A DNA stretch of 64,000 bases from Sphingomonas asaccharolytica NBRC 15499. GTDB lineage: Bacteria > Pseudomonadota > Alphaproteobacteria > Sphingomonadales > Sphingomonadaceae. Position numbers and translations under genes: made by a program. The notes beneath the pieces are model-generated. The model saw only the letters and a list, made by a program, of their open reading frames with translations. It had not been told where the DNA came from and did no database searches. Positions 49,775-58,618 of this stretch are shown here, piece by piece (the first letter of the stretch is position 1; each line of letters opens with the position of its first letter). The stretch spans positions 1 through 64,000 of the forward strand of contig NZ_BCYU01000007.1 in assembly GCF_001598355.1 (NCBI RefSeq), in the 5' to 3' direction.

Positions 49775-51172
49775 TCACGTCAGTTGGTGAGTGCGCCAGC
49801 TCTCGGCATAGCTGTCGCGCGCGACCTCGGAATAGGGAACCGGCGCCACAATGGCCTTGATCTCGGTCTGGACATGGCGCTCGACCGTCGGCTTGCGCGT
49901 GCCGCCATCGGGCTCGCCCCATAACAAGGTGACCTCGGTGCCGGGCACGGCATGATCGGCCTCGATCATCGCCAAGGTCAGCATCCGCCCTTCATTGGCG
50001 CTATAGCTGATCCAGGTCGAAACACCGACCTGCTTTCCGTCCCTGAGCACCTGGTCATAGGGGTGCATCGAATAGACGGCCGATGGGAATTCCATATATT
50101 TAGCACGATCTCCTCGCGTGAATTGCGAGCTGATCACGCGCATCAAATCCTCATTGTCGAGCGCCAGCGTCACCTTCTTGCGATGCGGCAGGCCCGCCAT
50201 CCGCTCCAGGGCATCACGGCCGATGAAATCGTGGTCGAACTTGACGAACGGGCCGTAACCGAGGTCCCACGGCGTCAGATAATAGTCCTCGATCGACTCG
50301 GGCACAAAGCTGCCCCCGATCGACGCCTTGCCCTCATAGCTGTTGGCCGACAGCCATTCGCGGAAACCGCGCGTCCCCTCGCCGGTATAGGTCGCGGGCA
50401 AGGGCGACGGGATCCAGCCCGATTCGATCGTGTTCGACGAATAGGTGCGGCCGCCGACCAGCGCCAAACCGAATTCCTTGCCGGCGTCGATCAACGCGTT
50501 GCGCACAACGTCGTAATCGGCCCATGGCCCGAACAGTTCGTAGCCCGGCTGCCCCGCCATGCCGTGGCGCAGCGCGCGCACTTCCTTTCCGGCGATCGCT
50601 AGCCGCGTCATGTGAAAGAATTTGAGATCGGGCGGCGTCGCGCCCATCGCCTTTTCCAGCGTTTTCATGGCGTTCGGCCCCTGAAGCTGGAAGCGATAGG
50701 AACGGCGATTTTCCGGGTCGGGGCGGACCGCGGTGCGCTCGTCGCGCGACACGGTGACGTTCCAGTCGCCGGTCGCCGCGTGATATTCGATCCATTCGAT
50801 CGTCGGCGCGCGGCCGACCAGGTTGAACTTGTTCTCATCGAGATAGAACAGGATGACGTCGCCGATGACGTAGCCGTCAGGCGTCACCGGCACGAACTGC
50901 TTGGCGCGATCGGGCACGAAGCCCTTGAAGCTGTTGACGCCAAGATGGTTGAGCATCGCGAATGCATCCGGCCCCTCGACCGCGAGGTCGACCATGTGGA
51001 ACGACTGGTTGAACAATACACAGGTTTTCGACCAGGCCTGCTGTTCGCTGCGCCAGTTCGAATATTCGGCCGGCACGCCCGGATAGACATTGGGTCCGCT
51101 TTGCTGGTTGCGCAGCAATTCGACGATATCGCCGCTGGCATCCAGCAACTGTTGCAGGGTCTGTTCGGTCAT
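49775..51172 (-). CDS. desA: Tetrahydrofolate-dependent syringate O-demethylase DesA
   Basis: A LigM paralogue of 465 aa with the GcvT-like fold. RNQQSGPNVYPGVPAEYSNWR, VLFNQSFHMVDLAVEGPDAFA, LFYLDENKFNLVGRAP, RHGMAGQPGYELFGPWADY and KYMEFPSAVYSMHPYDQV follow remembered SYK-6 DesA rather than LigM. DesA moves a methyl from syringate to THF, giving 3-O-methylgallate. The start follows GAAGGAGCGTGAG, which lies in the 3' end of the upstream hydrolase gene. Only one base separates the two, so they are coupled. Confidence 0.9.
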   Translation of the reverse strand: MTEQTLQQLLDASGDIVELLRNQQSGPNVYPGVPAEYSNWRSEQQAWSKTCVLFNQSFHMVDLAVEGPDAFAMLNHLGVNSFKGFVPDRAKQFVPVTPDGYVIGDVILFYLDENKFNLVGRAPTIEWIEYHAATGDWNVTVSRDERTAVRPDPENRRSYRFQLQGPNAMKTLEKAMGATPPDLKFFHMTRLAIAGKEVRALRHGMAGQPGYELFGPWADYDVVRNALIDAGKEFGLALVGGRTYSSNTIESGWIPSPLPATYTGEGTRGFREWLSANSYEGKASIGGSFVPESIEDYYLTPWDLGYGPFVKFDHDFIGRDALERMAGLPHRKKVTLALDNEDLMRVISSQFTRGDRAKYMEFPSAVYSMHPYDQVLRDGKQVGVSTWISYSANEGRMLTLAMIEADHAVPGTEVTLLWGEPDGGTRKPTVERHVQTEIKAIVAPVPYSEVARDSYAESWRTHQLT

Positions 51173-51173
51173 C

Positions 51174-51929
51174 TCACGCTCCTTCAGGACAATATGATAT
51201 TGATGATGTGGCGGGCTGTTCCAGCCAGTCCGCGATCGCGACGTTGAGTGCGTCGGGCCGTTCGGCGGGCAGCATGTGCCCTGCCCCCTCGATCACGACC
51301 AAGCGCGCGTCGGGGATGAGCGCGGCGATCGCCTCATGCTGGACGGGCGGGCTCCAGCGATCCTCGCTGCCGACCGCGACCAGCGTCGGACAGCCGATAG
51401 CCGGCAACAGGCTTTCGATCTCGGGCCGCGACAGCAACGCGGCGATCTGCGCCTCGAAACGCGCCAGGCCGGCGTCGACGCACATTGCGTAAAGCTCTTG
51501 GTATAGATCGCCCCGCGGCCGCGACGGCGCGATCATCGGCGGCAGCCAGGCATCGACCAGCGCTGCCATGCCGCGTTCCCGCCCGAAATCGCGCAGCGCG
51601 TAGCGCTTGGCCGCCTCTCCTTCCCCCGGCAGGTGAACGCCCGTGCTGAGCAATGCCAGCCGGTCGACCCGATCGCCCGCGGATCGAACGATTTCCAGCG
51701 CTACGCGCGCGCCCATCGAATGGCCAAGCAGGGCAAAGCGCGCAGGAGCGACATCGAGCACGCGCCGCGCCATATCCGCCAGTGTGTCGGCATCTCCATA
51801 ATCGGGCACTGGCCACACCTCGGCAAAAGCATCCGCTTGCGCCGTGAAAATGCGCGAATCGCAGATCAGTCCCGGCAGCATCACGAGCGGGAGAGGTTCG
51901 GCAGCAGGCTCAGATAACTTCACACACAT
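51174..51929 (-). CDS. Alpha/beta hydrolase coupled to desA
   Basis: An alpha/beta-hydrolase-fold protein of about 251 aa. The nucleophile elbow is GHSMGARVAL, the early strand has VMLPGLICDSRIF, the acid is near VGSEDRWSP, and the histidine is in IEGAGHMLPAERPD, so the Ser-Asp-His triad is complete. I start at ATG 51929; an in-frame start at 52001 would run into the divergent region toward metF. It could hydrolyse an ester or CoA thioester of a syringyl or vanilloyl compound before DesA acts. The substrate is unknown. Confidence 0.8.
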   Translation of the reverse strand: MCVKLSEPAAEPLPLVMLPGLICDSRIFTAQADAFAEVWPVPDYGDADTLADMARRVLDVAPARFALLGHSMGARVALEIVRSAGDRVDRLALLSTGVHLPGEGEAAKRYALRDFGRERGMAALVDAWLPPMIAPSRPRGDLYQELYAMCVDAGLARFEAQIAALLSRPEIESLLPAIGCPTLVAVGSEDRWSPPVQHEAIAALIPDARLVVIEGAGHMLPAERPDALNVAIADWLEQPATSSISYCPEGA

Positions 51930-51935
51930 GAAGTT
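51916..51935. promoter_or_regulatory. Inverted repeat AACTTC-N8-GAAGTT over the hydrolase start
   Basis: Perfect 6-bp arms flank eight bases, one of whose trinucleotides is the start codon of the hydrolase-desA operon. It lies in the short divergent region with metF and differs from the island palindrome, so it may be a site for another regulator such as the IclR protein. Confidence 0.4.
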
Positions 51936-52015
51936 TTCAGCTATACGAAATATCAAAGTCGCGATAGAGGTTATCGACACGCGGCGCTCGAAACCGCGCA
52001 AGAGCGAGAGGGCCC

Positions 52016-52888
52016 ATGGGAATTCCTGTCCTGCACCCCGCCTGGACGCGGCCGGCCAATGGCATGACAGACGGCTATTCGCTCGAAATGACGGCGAAGG
52101 ATCGCCCTGCGCTATTCGAGGTGGCGGACGCCATCGCGCCCGAAACGCCGGTCGCGATCACCTTCCTGCCCAACGAAACGATGGATGCCCGGATCGAGGC
52201 CGCCATCGGCCTGCGCGCGCTCGGCTTCGAGCCGATGCCGCACCTTTCCGCGCGCCGAATCGCCTCCCATGATGAACTGGCGCAGATGGTGGCGCGAACG
52301 ACCGCCGAGGCGGATGTGCGCCGCGTCTTCCTGGTCGCCGGCGACCCGCCCGTCCCCGCTGGACCATTTGCGGATACGATGTCGCTGATCGACACCGGAC
52401 TGTTCGAACAACATGGCATCCAGGCGATCGGCATCGCCGGCCATCCCGAGGGGCACCCGGCGATGGACGAAGCGGCACGCTGGGAAGCGCTGGCGGCCAA
52501 GCATGCGGCGATCACCGAACGCGGCATGGCGACGCTGATCGTCACGCAATTCGCCTTCGACGCCGCGCCGATCCTCACCTGGCTGGCGGAACTTCGCGCG
52601 CGCGGCATCGATTGCCCGGTGCGGATCGGCGTGCCGGGGCCGGCCGGGATCAAGACCTTGCTTCGCTATGCAGCGCATTGCGGGGTTGGCGCATCGGCCT
52701 CCGTCATGTCGAAATACGGCGTCTCGCTCACGCGCTTGCTCGGGTCGGCCGGACCCGACCGGCTGGTCGCCGATTTCGAGCGCGGGCTAACGCCGGCGCA
52801 CGGTGCGGTGCGGCTGCATTTCTATCCCTTTGGCGGGCTCGCCCGAACGGTCGAGTGGATCAACACTTATCGGGCCGCGTCGCATTGA
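52016..52888 (+). CDS. metF: Methylenetetrahydrofolate reductase (MetF-like), O-demethylation type
   Basis: A 290-aa TIM-barrel MetF-family protein. [36 protein letters not shown] near residues 45-80, [24 protein letters not shown] and [14 protein letters not shown] are typical. It interconverts 5-methyl- and 5,10-methylene-THF. In SYK-6 a metF gene accompanies ligM to recycle the methyl-THF made by demethylation. Here it heads the metF-purU-folB run and diverges from hydrolase-desA by 86 bp. The run most likely works in the methyl-THF-oxidising direction. Confidence 0.9.
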   Translation: MGIPVLHPAWTRPANGMTDGYSLEMTAKDRPALFEVADAIAPETPVAITFLPNETMDARIEAAIGLRALGFEPMPHLSARRIASHDELAQMVARTTAEADVRRVFLVAGDPPVPAGPFADTMSLIDTGLFEQHGIQAIGIAGHPEGHPAMDEAARWEALAAKHAAITERGMATLIVTQFAFDAAPILTWLAELRARGIDCPVRIGVPGPAGIKTLLRYAAHCGVGASASVMSKYGVSLTRLLGSAGPDRLVADFERGLTPAHGAVRLHFYPFGGLARTVEWINTYRAASH

Positions 52889-52914
52889 CCGGCGGCACTC
52901 TTGCGGAGTTTGAC

Positions 52915-53766
52915 GTGAATCCAACCTTCGTCCTGCGGCTATCCTGCGCCGATCGGCCGGGTCTGGTCGCCAAGGTCGCGACTTTGCTCGCCGATCATGG
53001 CGCCAACATCACCGACGCGCAGCAATTCGACGACCCCGCCACCGGCCGGTTCTTCATGCGCGTCGTGTTCGTCGTGACGGGCGGCGGTATTGACGACGTG
53101 CGGGCCGCTTTCGCTCCCGTGGGAACGGCGATCGGCGCGGATTGGGCGATCCACGATGCCGCCGAACTTAAACGCGTGCTGCTGATGGTGTCGAAATTCG
53201 ACCATTGCCTGGGCGACCTGCTCTACCGTCGGCGCATCGGCGAATTGCCGATGGATGTCGTGGCGATCGTTTCCAATCATCCCAAGACGGCGCTGCACAC
53301 CACTATGATCGGCGACATACCGTACCACCATCTGCCGGTGACCAAGGACAACAAGCACGAGCAGGAAGCGGTGCTCAAGCGGATCGTCGACGAGACCGGC
53401 GCCGAGCTCGTCGTGCTGGCGCGCTACATGCAGATCCTGTCGGACGATCTCAGCCGTTTCCTGTCGGGCCGCTGCATCAACATCCATCACAGCTTCCTGC
53501 CGGGGTTCAAGGGCGCCAAACCCTATCACCAGGCGCACGAGCGCGGCGTCAAGATGATCGGCGCCACCGCGCATTACGTGACCGCCGATCTCGACGAAGG
53601 ACCGATCATCGCCCAGGATGTCGAACCGATCAGCCATGCCGATACGCCCGACGACCTTGTCCGCAAGGGGCGCGATATCGAACGGCGCGTGCTGGCGGCG
53701 GCGGTCGCCTATCATCTCCAGGACCGGGTGTTGCTCAATGGCCACCGCACCGTCGTTTTTAGATAG
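52915..53766 (+). CDS. purU: Formyltetrahydrofolate deformylase PurU
   Basis: PurU (283 aa) hydrolyses 10-formyl-THF to formate and THF, the exit of the one-carbon flow. The N-terminal ACT domain (residues 1-80) includes [24 protein letters not shown]. The formyltransferase domain has [35 protein letters not shown] and [16 protein letters not shown] with the catalytic Asn-His-Asp set. I choose GTG 52915, with GGAG six bases upstream; a TTG at 52885 inside the metF stop is an alternative. It overlaps folB by 29 bases. Confidence 0.93.
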   Translation: MNPTFVLRLSCADRPGLVAKVATLLADHGANITDAQQFDDPATGRFFMRVVFVVTGGGIDDVRAAFAPVGTAIGADWAIHDAAELKRVLLMVSKFDHCLGDLLYRRRIGELPMDVVAIVSNHPKTALHTTMIGDIPYHHLPVTKDNKHEQEAVLKRIVDETGAELVVLARYMQILSDDLSRFLSGRCINIHHSFLPGFKGAKPYHQAHERGVKMIGATAHYVTADLDEGPIIAQDVEPISHADTPDDLVRKGRDIERRVLAAAVAYHLQDRVLLNGHRTVVFR

Positions 53767-54178
53767 CGGGCCGCGCGGCGCCGCAGCGTCGCGGTCGGTC
53801 CGCGACCTTTATGCGCTCGCCACTCATGTCCGGGTCGACGACCTCCGGATTTCCGCGCGCATCGGGATCAATCCCGACGAGCGCGATCGGCGGCAGCCGT
53901 TGCTCGTGTCGGTCGACCTCGAACTCGCGGGCAAAGGGCCGGTCGGCTCGCTCGGTCAGTCGGTCGATTATCGCCGGATCGCCGCCGAAGCGGAGGATCT
54001 CGGTTCTGACCATATCGAGCTGATCGAAACCTATGCCCTGCTGCTCGGCGAACGGTGCCTCGAACTCGGGCCGGTGGAACGGGTCGAGATCATCGTCGCC
54101 AAACCCGAAGCGCTGCCCCGCGGCACGGCCTCGGTACGGATATCGCTGACGCGGCGGGAGCGGCACGATGGGCAATGA
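53738..54178 (+). CDS. folB: Dihydroneopterin aldolase-like protein FolB
   Basis: A 146-aa protein of the FolB/FolX family. A poorly conserved N-terminal extension precedes the core [33 protein letters not shown], then [32 protein letters not shown] and [20 protein letters not shown]. The aldolase makes the pterin precursor of folate. The start overlaps purU by 29 bases, so its expression is tied to the C1-recycling genes. A dedicated folB here suggests extra THF demand during O-demethylation. Confidence 0.88.
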   Translation: MATAPSFLDSGPRGAAASRSVRDLYALATHVRVDDLRISARIGINPDERDRRQPLLVSVDLELAGKGPVGSLGQSVDYRRIAAEAEDLGSDHIELIETYALLLGERCLELGPVERVEIIVAKPEALPRGTASVRISLTRRERHDGQ

Positions 54179-54569
54179 CATCGCGGTTTCCGGCGGTCAT
54201 CGCGAACCCGCGTCTCGGCAATACCGGCTGCGGCGCTTTTCCTTCCGGGCCGGGATCAATCCCGAGGCTCAGCGTGTTCTCGCGGACCTCGCGCGCCAGC
54301 TGACGCTGCAGATCCATGGCGTCGAGAGCTGCGACCTGGCGTTCGACCGCGCGGCCAACCAATGGGTCGAATACACCGTCCGGACCGATCGCTGCCCGGT
54401 CGGCGAGGACATAGCCCCCGACGCCGCCAGGGCGCTGCTGGCGCGGCTTCGCTCGGCGGAGCTGGGTGAGGACTATCTGGCACCATGCCCCGCGGGCAAG
54501 AAAGCTCAAGTCGAGGAAGCGCCAGAGGCAGGATCGGACGAAAAACGAGATCGGTTCGGCGTCCGGTAA
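54168..54569 (+). CDS. Hypothetical protein co-translated with folB
   Basis: A 133-aa soluble protein that I do not recognise. It overlaps folB by 11 bases and ends the metF-purU-folB run. The sequence begins [20 protein letters not shown], has a short amphipathic helix (PEAQRVLADLARQLTLQIHG), cysteines in VESCDLAF, DRCPVGEDI and LAPCPAGKK, and a charged C-terminus. Codon use is like its neighbours, and the tight coupling argues for a real gene. A role in folate or one-carbon metabolism is guilt by association. Confidence 0.65.
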   Translation: MGNDIAVSGGHREPASRQYRLRRFSFRAGINPEAQRVLADLARQLTLQIHGVESCDLAFDRAANQWVEYTVRTDRCPVGEDIAPDAARALLARLRSAELGEDYLAPCPAGKKAQVEEAPEAGSDEKRDRFGVR

Positions 54570-54592
54570 AGTCAGGCATTCCCGTTCGGAAA

Positions 54593-54613
54593 ATTGTATG
54601 TAAGACACACAGA
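54593..54613. promoter_or_regulatory. ATTGTA-N9-TACAAT-type palindrome upstream of the CoA ligase
   Basis: A perfect left arm ATTGTA and a right arm CACAGA around nine bases ending ACA, 102 bp before the CoA ligase start in a 146-bp gap. Confidence 0.55.
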
Positions 54614-54715
54614 CGAATCCGACTGCATGCCGGCAGGAACGGGCCATCGAACGGCCGAGCTCCGGAATGCGGCCGTGTTCGACAACGATAAGTATGGCGC
54701 AGGGAGAGAGCGGCG

Positions 54716-56278
54716 ATGCGCAACATCGATTATTTCGACAAGCAGGCGCGGCTGCATCCCGACCGTATCGTGCTGGTCGCCGGTGACGAGCGCTATACCT
54801 ATGCCGAGATGGCGACGCTGTCGCAGCGGCTGGCCGGCGCGCTGCTCGCCGACGGCCTGGCGCGCCAGGAAGCGGTCGCGGTGATGTCGCCCAATCACGG
54901 CTCGGTGCTGATCGCGATGCTCGGGCTGTGGCGCGCGGATGCCGCCTGGATTCCGGTCAACACGCGCAACGCACTCGACGCCAATATCCAATATCTCAAC
55001 TATGTCCGCGCCAGCTGGCTATTCTATCATTCGAGCTATGCCGCCGACGCTCATGCCGTCGCGCGGCAAGTCCCGACGATCCGGCGGCTGATCTGCCTCG
55101 ACGCCGCGGAAGGCGGCAATGCCTCGCTCGCCGATTACATTCTGCCGGAGGGCTCGCCACCGGTGCCCGACGGCGGCGACCCGACCGGTAATGGCGAGGA
55201 TCTCGCCGCGATCATCGCCACCGGCGGAACCACCGGACCGGCCAAGGGCGTGCGCGTGCTCAACCGCAGCTGGGGCACGATGCTGGAGACGATCGCGCAT
55301 CTGATGCCCGCCGAGGCGCCGGTCTTCCTCGCCACCGCGCCGCTGACCCATGCCGCCGGCCCCTTCACCATGGCGGGAATCGCGATGGGCGCGACGGTCG
55401 TGGTGCTGTCCGGCTTCGAGGCCGACACGGTGATGGCCGCGATCGGCGAGCATCGCGTGACCCATATGTTCCTGCCGCCCACCGCGCTCTACGCGATGCT
55501 GGCTCATCCGCGGGTCGGCGCGTTCGATTATTCGAGTATGCGCTATTTCCTGCTCGCCGGATCGCCCGTCTCGCCGGACAAATTGCGCCAGGCGGTCGGC
55601 GTGTTCGGGCCCTGCATGTGCCAGAGCTATGGCCAGACCGAATGCCACCTCGTCGCTACCTGGCTGTCGCCGCAGGTCGTCGCGGCGGCCGCACGGGGCG
55701 AGCATCCGGAGCGGCTGGGAAGCTGCGGCACGGCGACGCTGTCGGTGCGGGTCGAACTGATGGACGATGACGGCCATATCCTGCCGACCGGCGAAGCGGG
55801 CGAGATCGTCGCACGCGGCGGGATCGTCGGCGGCGGCTATTTCGAACTGCCCGAGGCGAGCGCCGAAGCCTGGGAGCATGGCTGGCATCATACCGGGGAT
55901 GTCGGCCGGCGCGACGAGCACGGTTTCTATTATATCGTCGACCGCAAGAAGGACATGATCGTCTCGGGCGGGTTCAACGTCTTCCCGGTCGAGGTCGAGG
56001 CCGCGATCATGGAACTGCCCGAGGTGATCGACGCCGCGGTGATCGGCGTGCCCGACGAGAAATGGGGCGAAGCGGTGACGGCGTTGGTCGTTCTGTTGCC
56101 CGGACGGTCGCTCGATGCCGAAGCGATCCGCGCGCATTGCAAGGCGCAATTGGGTAGCGTGAAGGCTCCCAAGACCGTGCTGTTCCGCAGCGAATTGCCG
56201 CGCACCCCCGTCGGCAAACCCGACAAGAAGGCGATGCGCGCCGAATTCTGGTCCGACACGGGGCGCAACGTCAACTGA
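54716..56278 (+). CDS. AMP-forming acyl/aryl-CoA ligase
   Basis: A 520-aa ANL-superfamily adenylating enzyme. The P-loop is IIATGGTTGPAKGV, followed by SYGQTE, HTGDVGRRDEHGFYYIVDRKKDMIVSGG, and the C-terminal lysine in RTPVGKPDKK. It resembles fatty-acid or aryl-CoA ligases without matching a known benzoate-CoA ligase in particular. It is a single-gene unit under an island operator. It could activate a lignin-derived acid such as vanilloylacetate or a phenylpropanoic acid, complementing FerA. The substrate is unassigned. Confidence 0.88.
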   Translation: MRNIDYFDKQARLHPDRIVLVAGDERYTYAEMATLSQRLAGALLADGLARQEAVAVMSPNHGSVLIAMLGLWRADAAWIPVNTRNALDANIQYLNYVRASWLFYHSSYAADAHAVARQVPTIRRLICLDAAEGGNASLADYILPEGSPPVPDGGDPTGNGEDLAAIIATGGTTGPAKGVRVLNRSWGTMLETIAHLMPAEAPVFLATAPLTHAAGPFTMAGIAMGATVVVLSGFEADTVMAAIGEHRVTHMFLPPTALYAMLAHPRVGAFDYSSMRYFLLAGSPVSPDKLRQAVGVFGPCMCQSYGQTECHLVATWLSPQVVAAAARGEHPERLGSCGTATLSVRVELMDDDGHILPTGEAGEIVARGGIVGGGYFELPEASAEAWEHGWHHTGDVGRRDEHGFYYIVDRKKDMIVSGGFNVFPVEVEAAIMELPEVIDAAVIGVPDEKWGEAVTALVVLLPGRSLDAEAIRAHCKAQLGSVKAPKTVLFRSELPRTPVGKPDKKAMRAEFWSDTGRNVN

Positions 56279-56337
56279 CCGCGCGGGACGATGGCGTCCC
56301 CGGCCCAGCATGTCCCGGGCGCGGGATCTGCGCTCCT

Positions 56338-56489
56338 AGGTTGGAAACCCAAATTAGCCGTTGTTCTTAAAGCGATCCATTTCCCTAACTCGTCATCCCA
56401 GCGAAAGCTGGGATCTCAAGCGGCGTCGCGTCACTGCCAGAGACCCCAGCTTTCGCTGGGGTGACGGGAGTATGTCGGGGTGACGGGAG
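56338..56489. repeat. ~150-bp palindromic repeat element, copy 2
   Basis: It matches copy 1 (32297-32445) over its whole length, including TTAGCCGTTGTTCTTAAAGCG-like sequence left of the paired hairpins (arms 56392-56417 and 56440-56465). A perfect 10-bp inverted repeat CCTAGGTTGG / CCAACCTAGG at 56335-56344 and 56524-56533 flanks it. The element may therefore extend to 56533, where it supplies the TAG stop of the AraC-family gene. Confidence 0.8.
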
Positions 56490-56528
56490 GGTGCGCTGGT
56501 GGTGACGACAGCAATGTGAGTCCCCAAC

Positions 56529-57455
56529 CTAGGCCCGGTCGCGCCAGCCGCTCGGCGTTTCGCCGAAGCGCCGGCGGAAGCAGCGGCTGAAAAAGGCCGA
56601 GTCGGAAAAGCCAATATCGAACGCGATCTGCGTGACGGAGCGCCCGTCGCGCCGCCGCAACGCCTCCGCCGCGCGTTGCAGCCGCTGCTCGGCGATGAAC
56701 CCGGTCGGCGTCGCCGCGACATGGCGGGCGAACGCCTTTTGCACGGCGCGCGCGCCCAGCCCCGTCATCTCGGCGATCCGTGCCGTCCTCAGGTCGGGAT
56801 CGTGAAGATGCGAGAGCGCGTAATCGACCGGATCGCGCGGCGGCTCGTCTTCTCGCGCGGTGCCGCGAAGACATGCCATGCGGGCAAGATCCGCAAGGAC
56901 GGTATCGACTCCCTGTTCGAGCCGGTCGAGCTTGGCGCGCTCGACCCAAAGCCCTTCGAGCATCCGGCCGAACAGCGATACATGCGGATCGTGCCCGTCG
57001 AGCTTATGCGCATGCCAGTCGCGCGCGGCCGCGTCGGCACCCAGCATCGGCGCCGGAACATGGACGATCAGGCAGTCGTTGGCGTCGGAAATATCGATCG
57101 TATAGGGCGCGGCTTCGTCCGCGATGACGATATCCCCTCCTCCGGCGATGGCGACGCGGCCCGCCTGGGTCATCGTCAGCCGGCCGCGGCGCTGAAAGTG
57201 GAAGACCAGATTGCGATCGTCACGGACATCGCGGGCACGGTCGACGCGAGCGCGGTCGCTGCGGGCATGCGCCACCGCCAGATTGCCGATCGACCAGCGC
57301 GCCAGGTCCGCGCGGATCCCGGCGGGGACATCGGCGACCATGCCGGGAAAGGTCTCGGCGACCAGCAAGCGCCAGAAATCCTGCCGCCGCTCGTGCGGCA
57401 CCATGCGGGTGGTGAACAGCTCGACCACGCTCAACGGACTTGCCCTCCCGCTCAC
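56529..57455 (-). CDS. AraC-family transcriptional regulator
   Basis: A regulator of about 308 aa. The N-terminal part resembles AraC_binding_2 (cupin-like) sensor domains: FWRLLVAETFPGM, LVFHFQRRGRLTMTQAG. Two C-terminal HTHs occupy about residues 210-305: LRTARIAEMTGLGARAVQKAFARH and SVTQIAFDIGFSDSAFFSRCFRRRFGETPS. The start is GTG 57455, with other GTG/TTG codons nearby, so it is uncertain. A palindrome of the island series lies 55 bp upstream. The stop TAG falls in the terminal repeat of repeat copy 2. Confidence 0.87.
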   Translation of the reverse strand: MSGRASPLSVVELFTTRMVPHERRQDFWRLLVAETFPGMVADVPAGIRADLARWSIGNLAVAHARSDRARVDRARDVRDDRNLVFHFQRRGRLTMTQAGRVAIAGGGDIVIADEAAPYTIDISDANDCLIVHVPAPMLGADAAARDWHAHKLDGHDPHVSLFGRMLEGLWVERAKLDRLEQGVDTVLADLARMACLRGTAREDEPPRDPVDYALSHLHDPDLRTARIAEMTGLGARAVQKAFARHVAATPTGFIAEQRLQRAAEALRRRDGRSVTQIAFDIGFSDSAFFSRCFRRRFGETPSGWRDRA

Positions 57456-57510
57456 CGGTCGTACCGGACGACCTTATGCCCTGCCCGGTCTGCGCCGAGC
57501 TTGTGCACCT

Positions 57511-57531
57511 ATTGTATCCCTATCATACTTT
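57511..57531. promoter_or_regulatory. ATTGTA-N9-TACAAT-type palindrome upstream of the AraC gene
   Basis: A perfect left arm ATTGTA and a right arm TACTTT around nine bases, 55 bp from the AraC start. It suggests that the island repressor also controls this second regulator. Confidence 0.55.
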
Positions 57532-57576
57532 TTGCACAAGCGGAGGGCGCAGGGGCCGCACGTTAACGCGCTAGGC

Positions 57577-58479
57577 CTATCCGTCGCCGCGTGCCGCCTG
57601 CCGCGCCGCGCGATAGCCGTCGCGCCGCATCTTCTCGAAAGCGAGCCGCTGCTGGAACGCCGAATCCTCGGGATAGTCGCGAAACGCGTCCAGCACGTCG
57701 TCGAACACCTCGCGTAATTCATCCCGGAATTCGGGATGCGAGAAGATGTAGAAGCGATTGGCGAGGACCGCCTCGATCACGCGCGCGGCGATGACATCGG
57801 GCTCCATGCCCGCCTGATGGATTTGCTCGAGTCGTCCGACGTTCGTCGGGTCGACCGCTTTCGCCCCCGCTTTCAACTCGTCGGGGCGCACCTCATCGCT
57901 CGCGAAGATGTGACTCTTGACCAGGCCGGGGCAGAGCACCGAGACGCCGATGCCATGCGGCGCCAGGCTGTAGCGCAAGGATTCGCTCATGCCGCGCACC
58001 GCGAACTTGGCGGTGTTGTAGATGCCGGGCTGCGGTCCGCAGAGAAAGGCGGCCATCGAGGCGGTGTTGACGATATGGCCCCCGCCGCCCCCCGCCTTCA
58101 TCCGGGGGACGAAGGTCATCACCCCGTTGACGACGCCGTGGAGATTGACGCCGAGCACCCAATCCCAATCATCATAGGATGAATCGTCGATCGTCTGGAA
58201 CAGGTTCACCCCGGCATTATTGAACACCAGGCTGACGGGTCCCAGTTCCGCCTCGACCCGATCGGCGGCCGCGGCAAACCCGTCGCGCGACGCAACGTCG
58301 AGCTGCACGCCGATCACATCCTGATTGTCGAGCGTCGCGAGCGCCGCGTCGATCGCGTCTTGGCGGATGTCGGCCAGCGCGACCTTGCATCCTTCGGCCA
58401 GCAATGCCCGCACGAGCCCGAGTCCGATGCCATTGGCACCGCCGGTGACGAATGCCGCGCGTCCAGCCAGATCCTGCAA
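57577..58479 (-). CDS. LigD/LigL-type C-alpha short-chain dehydrogenase, copy C
   Basis: A 300-aa SDR with AFVTGGANGIGLGLVRALLAEG, VALADIRQDAIDAAL, NNAGVNLFQ, Ser in VNTASMAAF and YNTAKFAVRGMSE. DWVLGVNLHGVVNGVMTFVP followed by RMKAGGGGG groups it with copies A and B and with LigD. I start at TTG 58479 (GAGAGG five bases upstream), the point where SDR homology begins. Frame upstream is open but not SDR-like. It is divergent from an MFS transporter with a palindrome between them. Confidence 0.83.
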   Translation of the reverse strand: MQDLAGRAAFVTGGANGIGLGLVRALLAEGCKVALADIRQDAIDAALATLDNQDVIGVQLDVASRDGFAAAADRVEAELGPVSLVFNNAGVNLFQTIDDSSYDDWDWVLGVNLHGVVNGVMTFVPRMKAGGGGGHIVNTASMAAFLCGPQPGIYNTAKFAVRGMSESLRYSLAPHGIGVSVLCPGLVKSHIFASDEVRPDELKAGAKAVDPTNVGRLEQIHQAGMEPDVIAARVIEAVLANRFYIFSHPEFRDELREVFDDVLDAFRDYPEDSAFQQRLAFEKMRRDGYRAARQAARGDG

Positions 58480-58539
58480 TTCGCCTCTCCCATGGGCGGC
58501 GGGAATTTGTTTGTCACCGCACGCATTTTTATCTCGCCT

Positions 58540-58560
58540 TTTGTATCCAACACGTACAAT
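58540..58560. promoter_or_regulatory. ATTGTA-N9-TACAAT-type palindrome between SDR C and the MFS gene
   Basis: Arms TTTGTA and TACAAT (11 of 12 positions) around nine bases, almost midway between the two divergent starts (60 and 58 bp). Confidence 0.7.
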
Positions 58561-58618
58561 TTGCCAAGCAGAAACGATGAGCCCGCAAGCGGCCCACGTG
58601 ACGGTGAGAGGAATGCCC

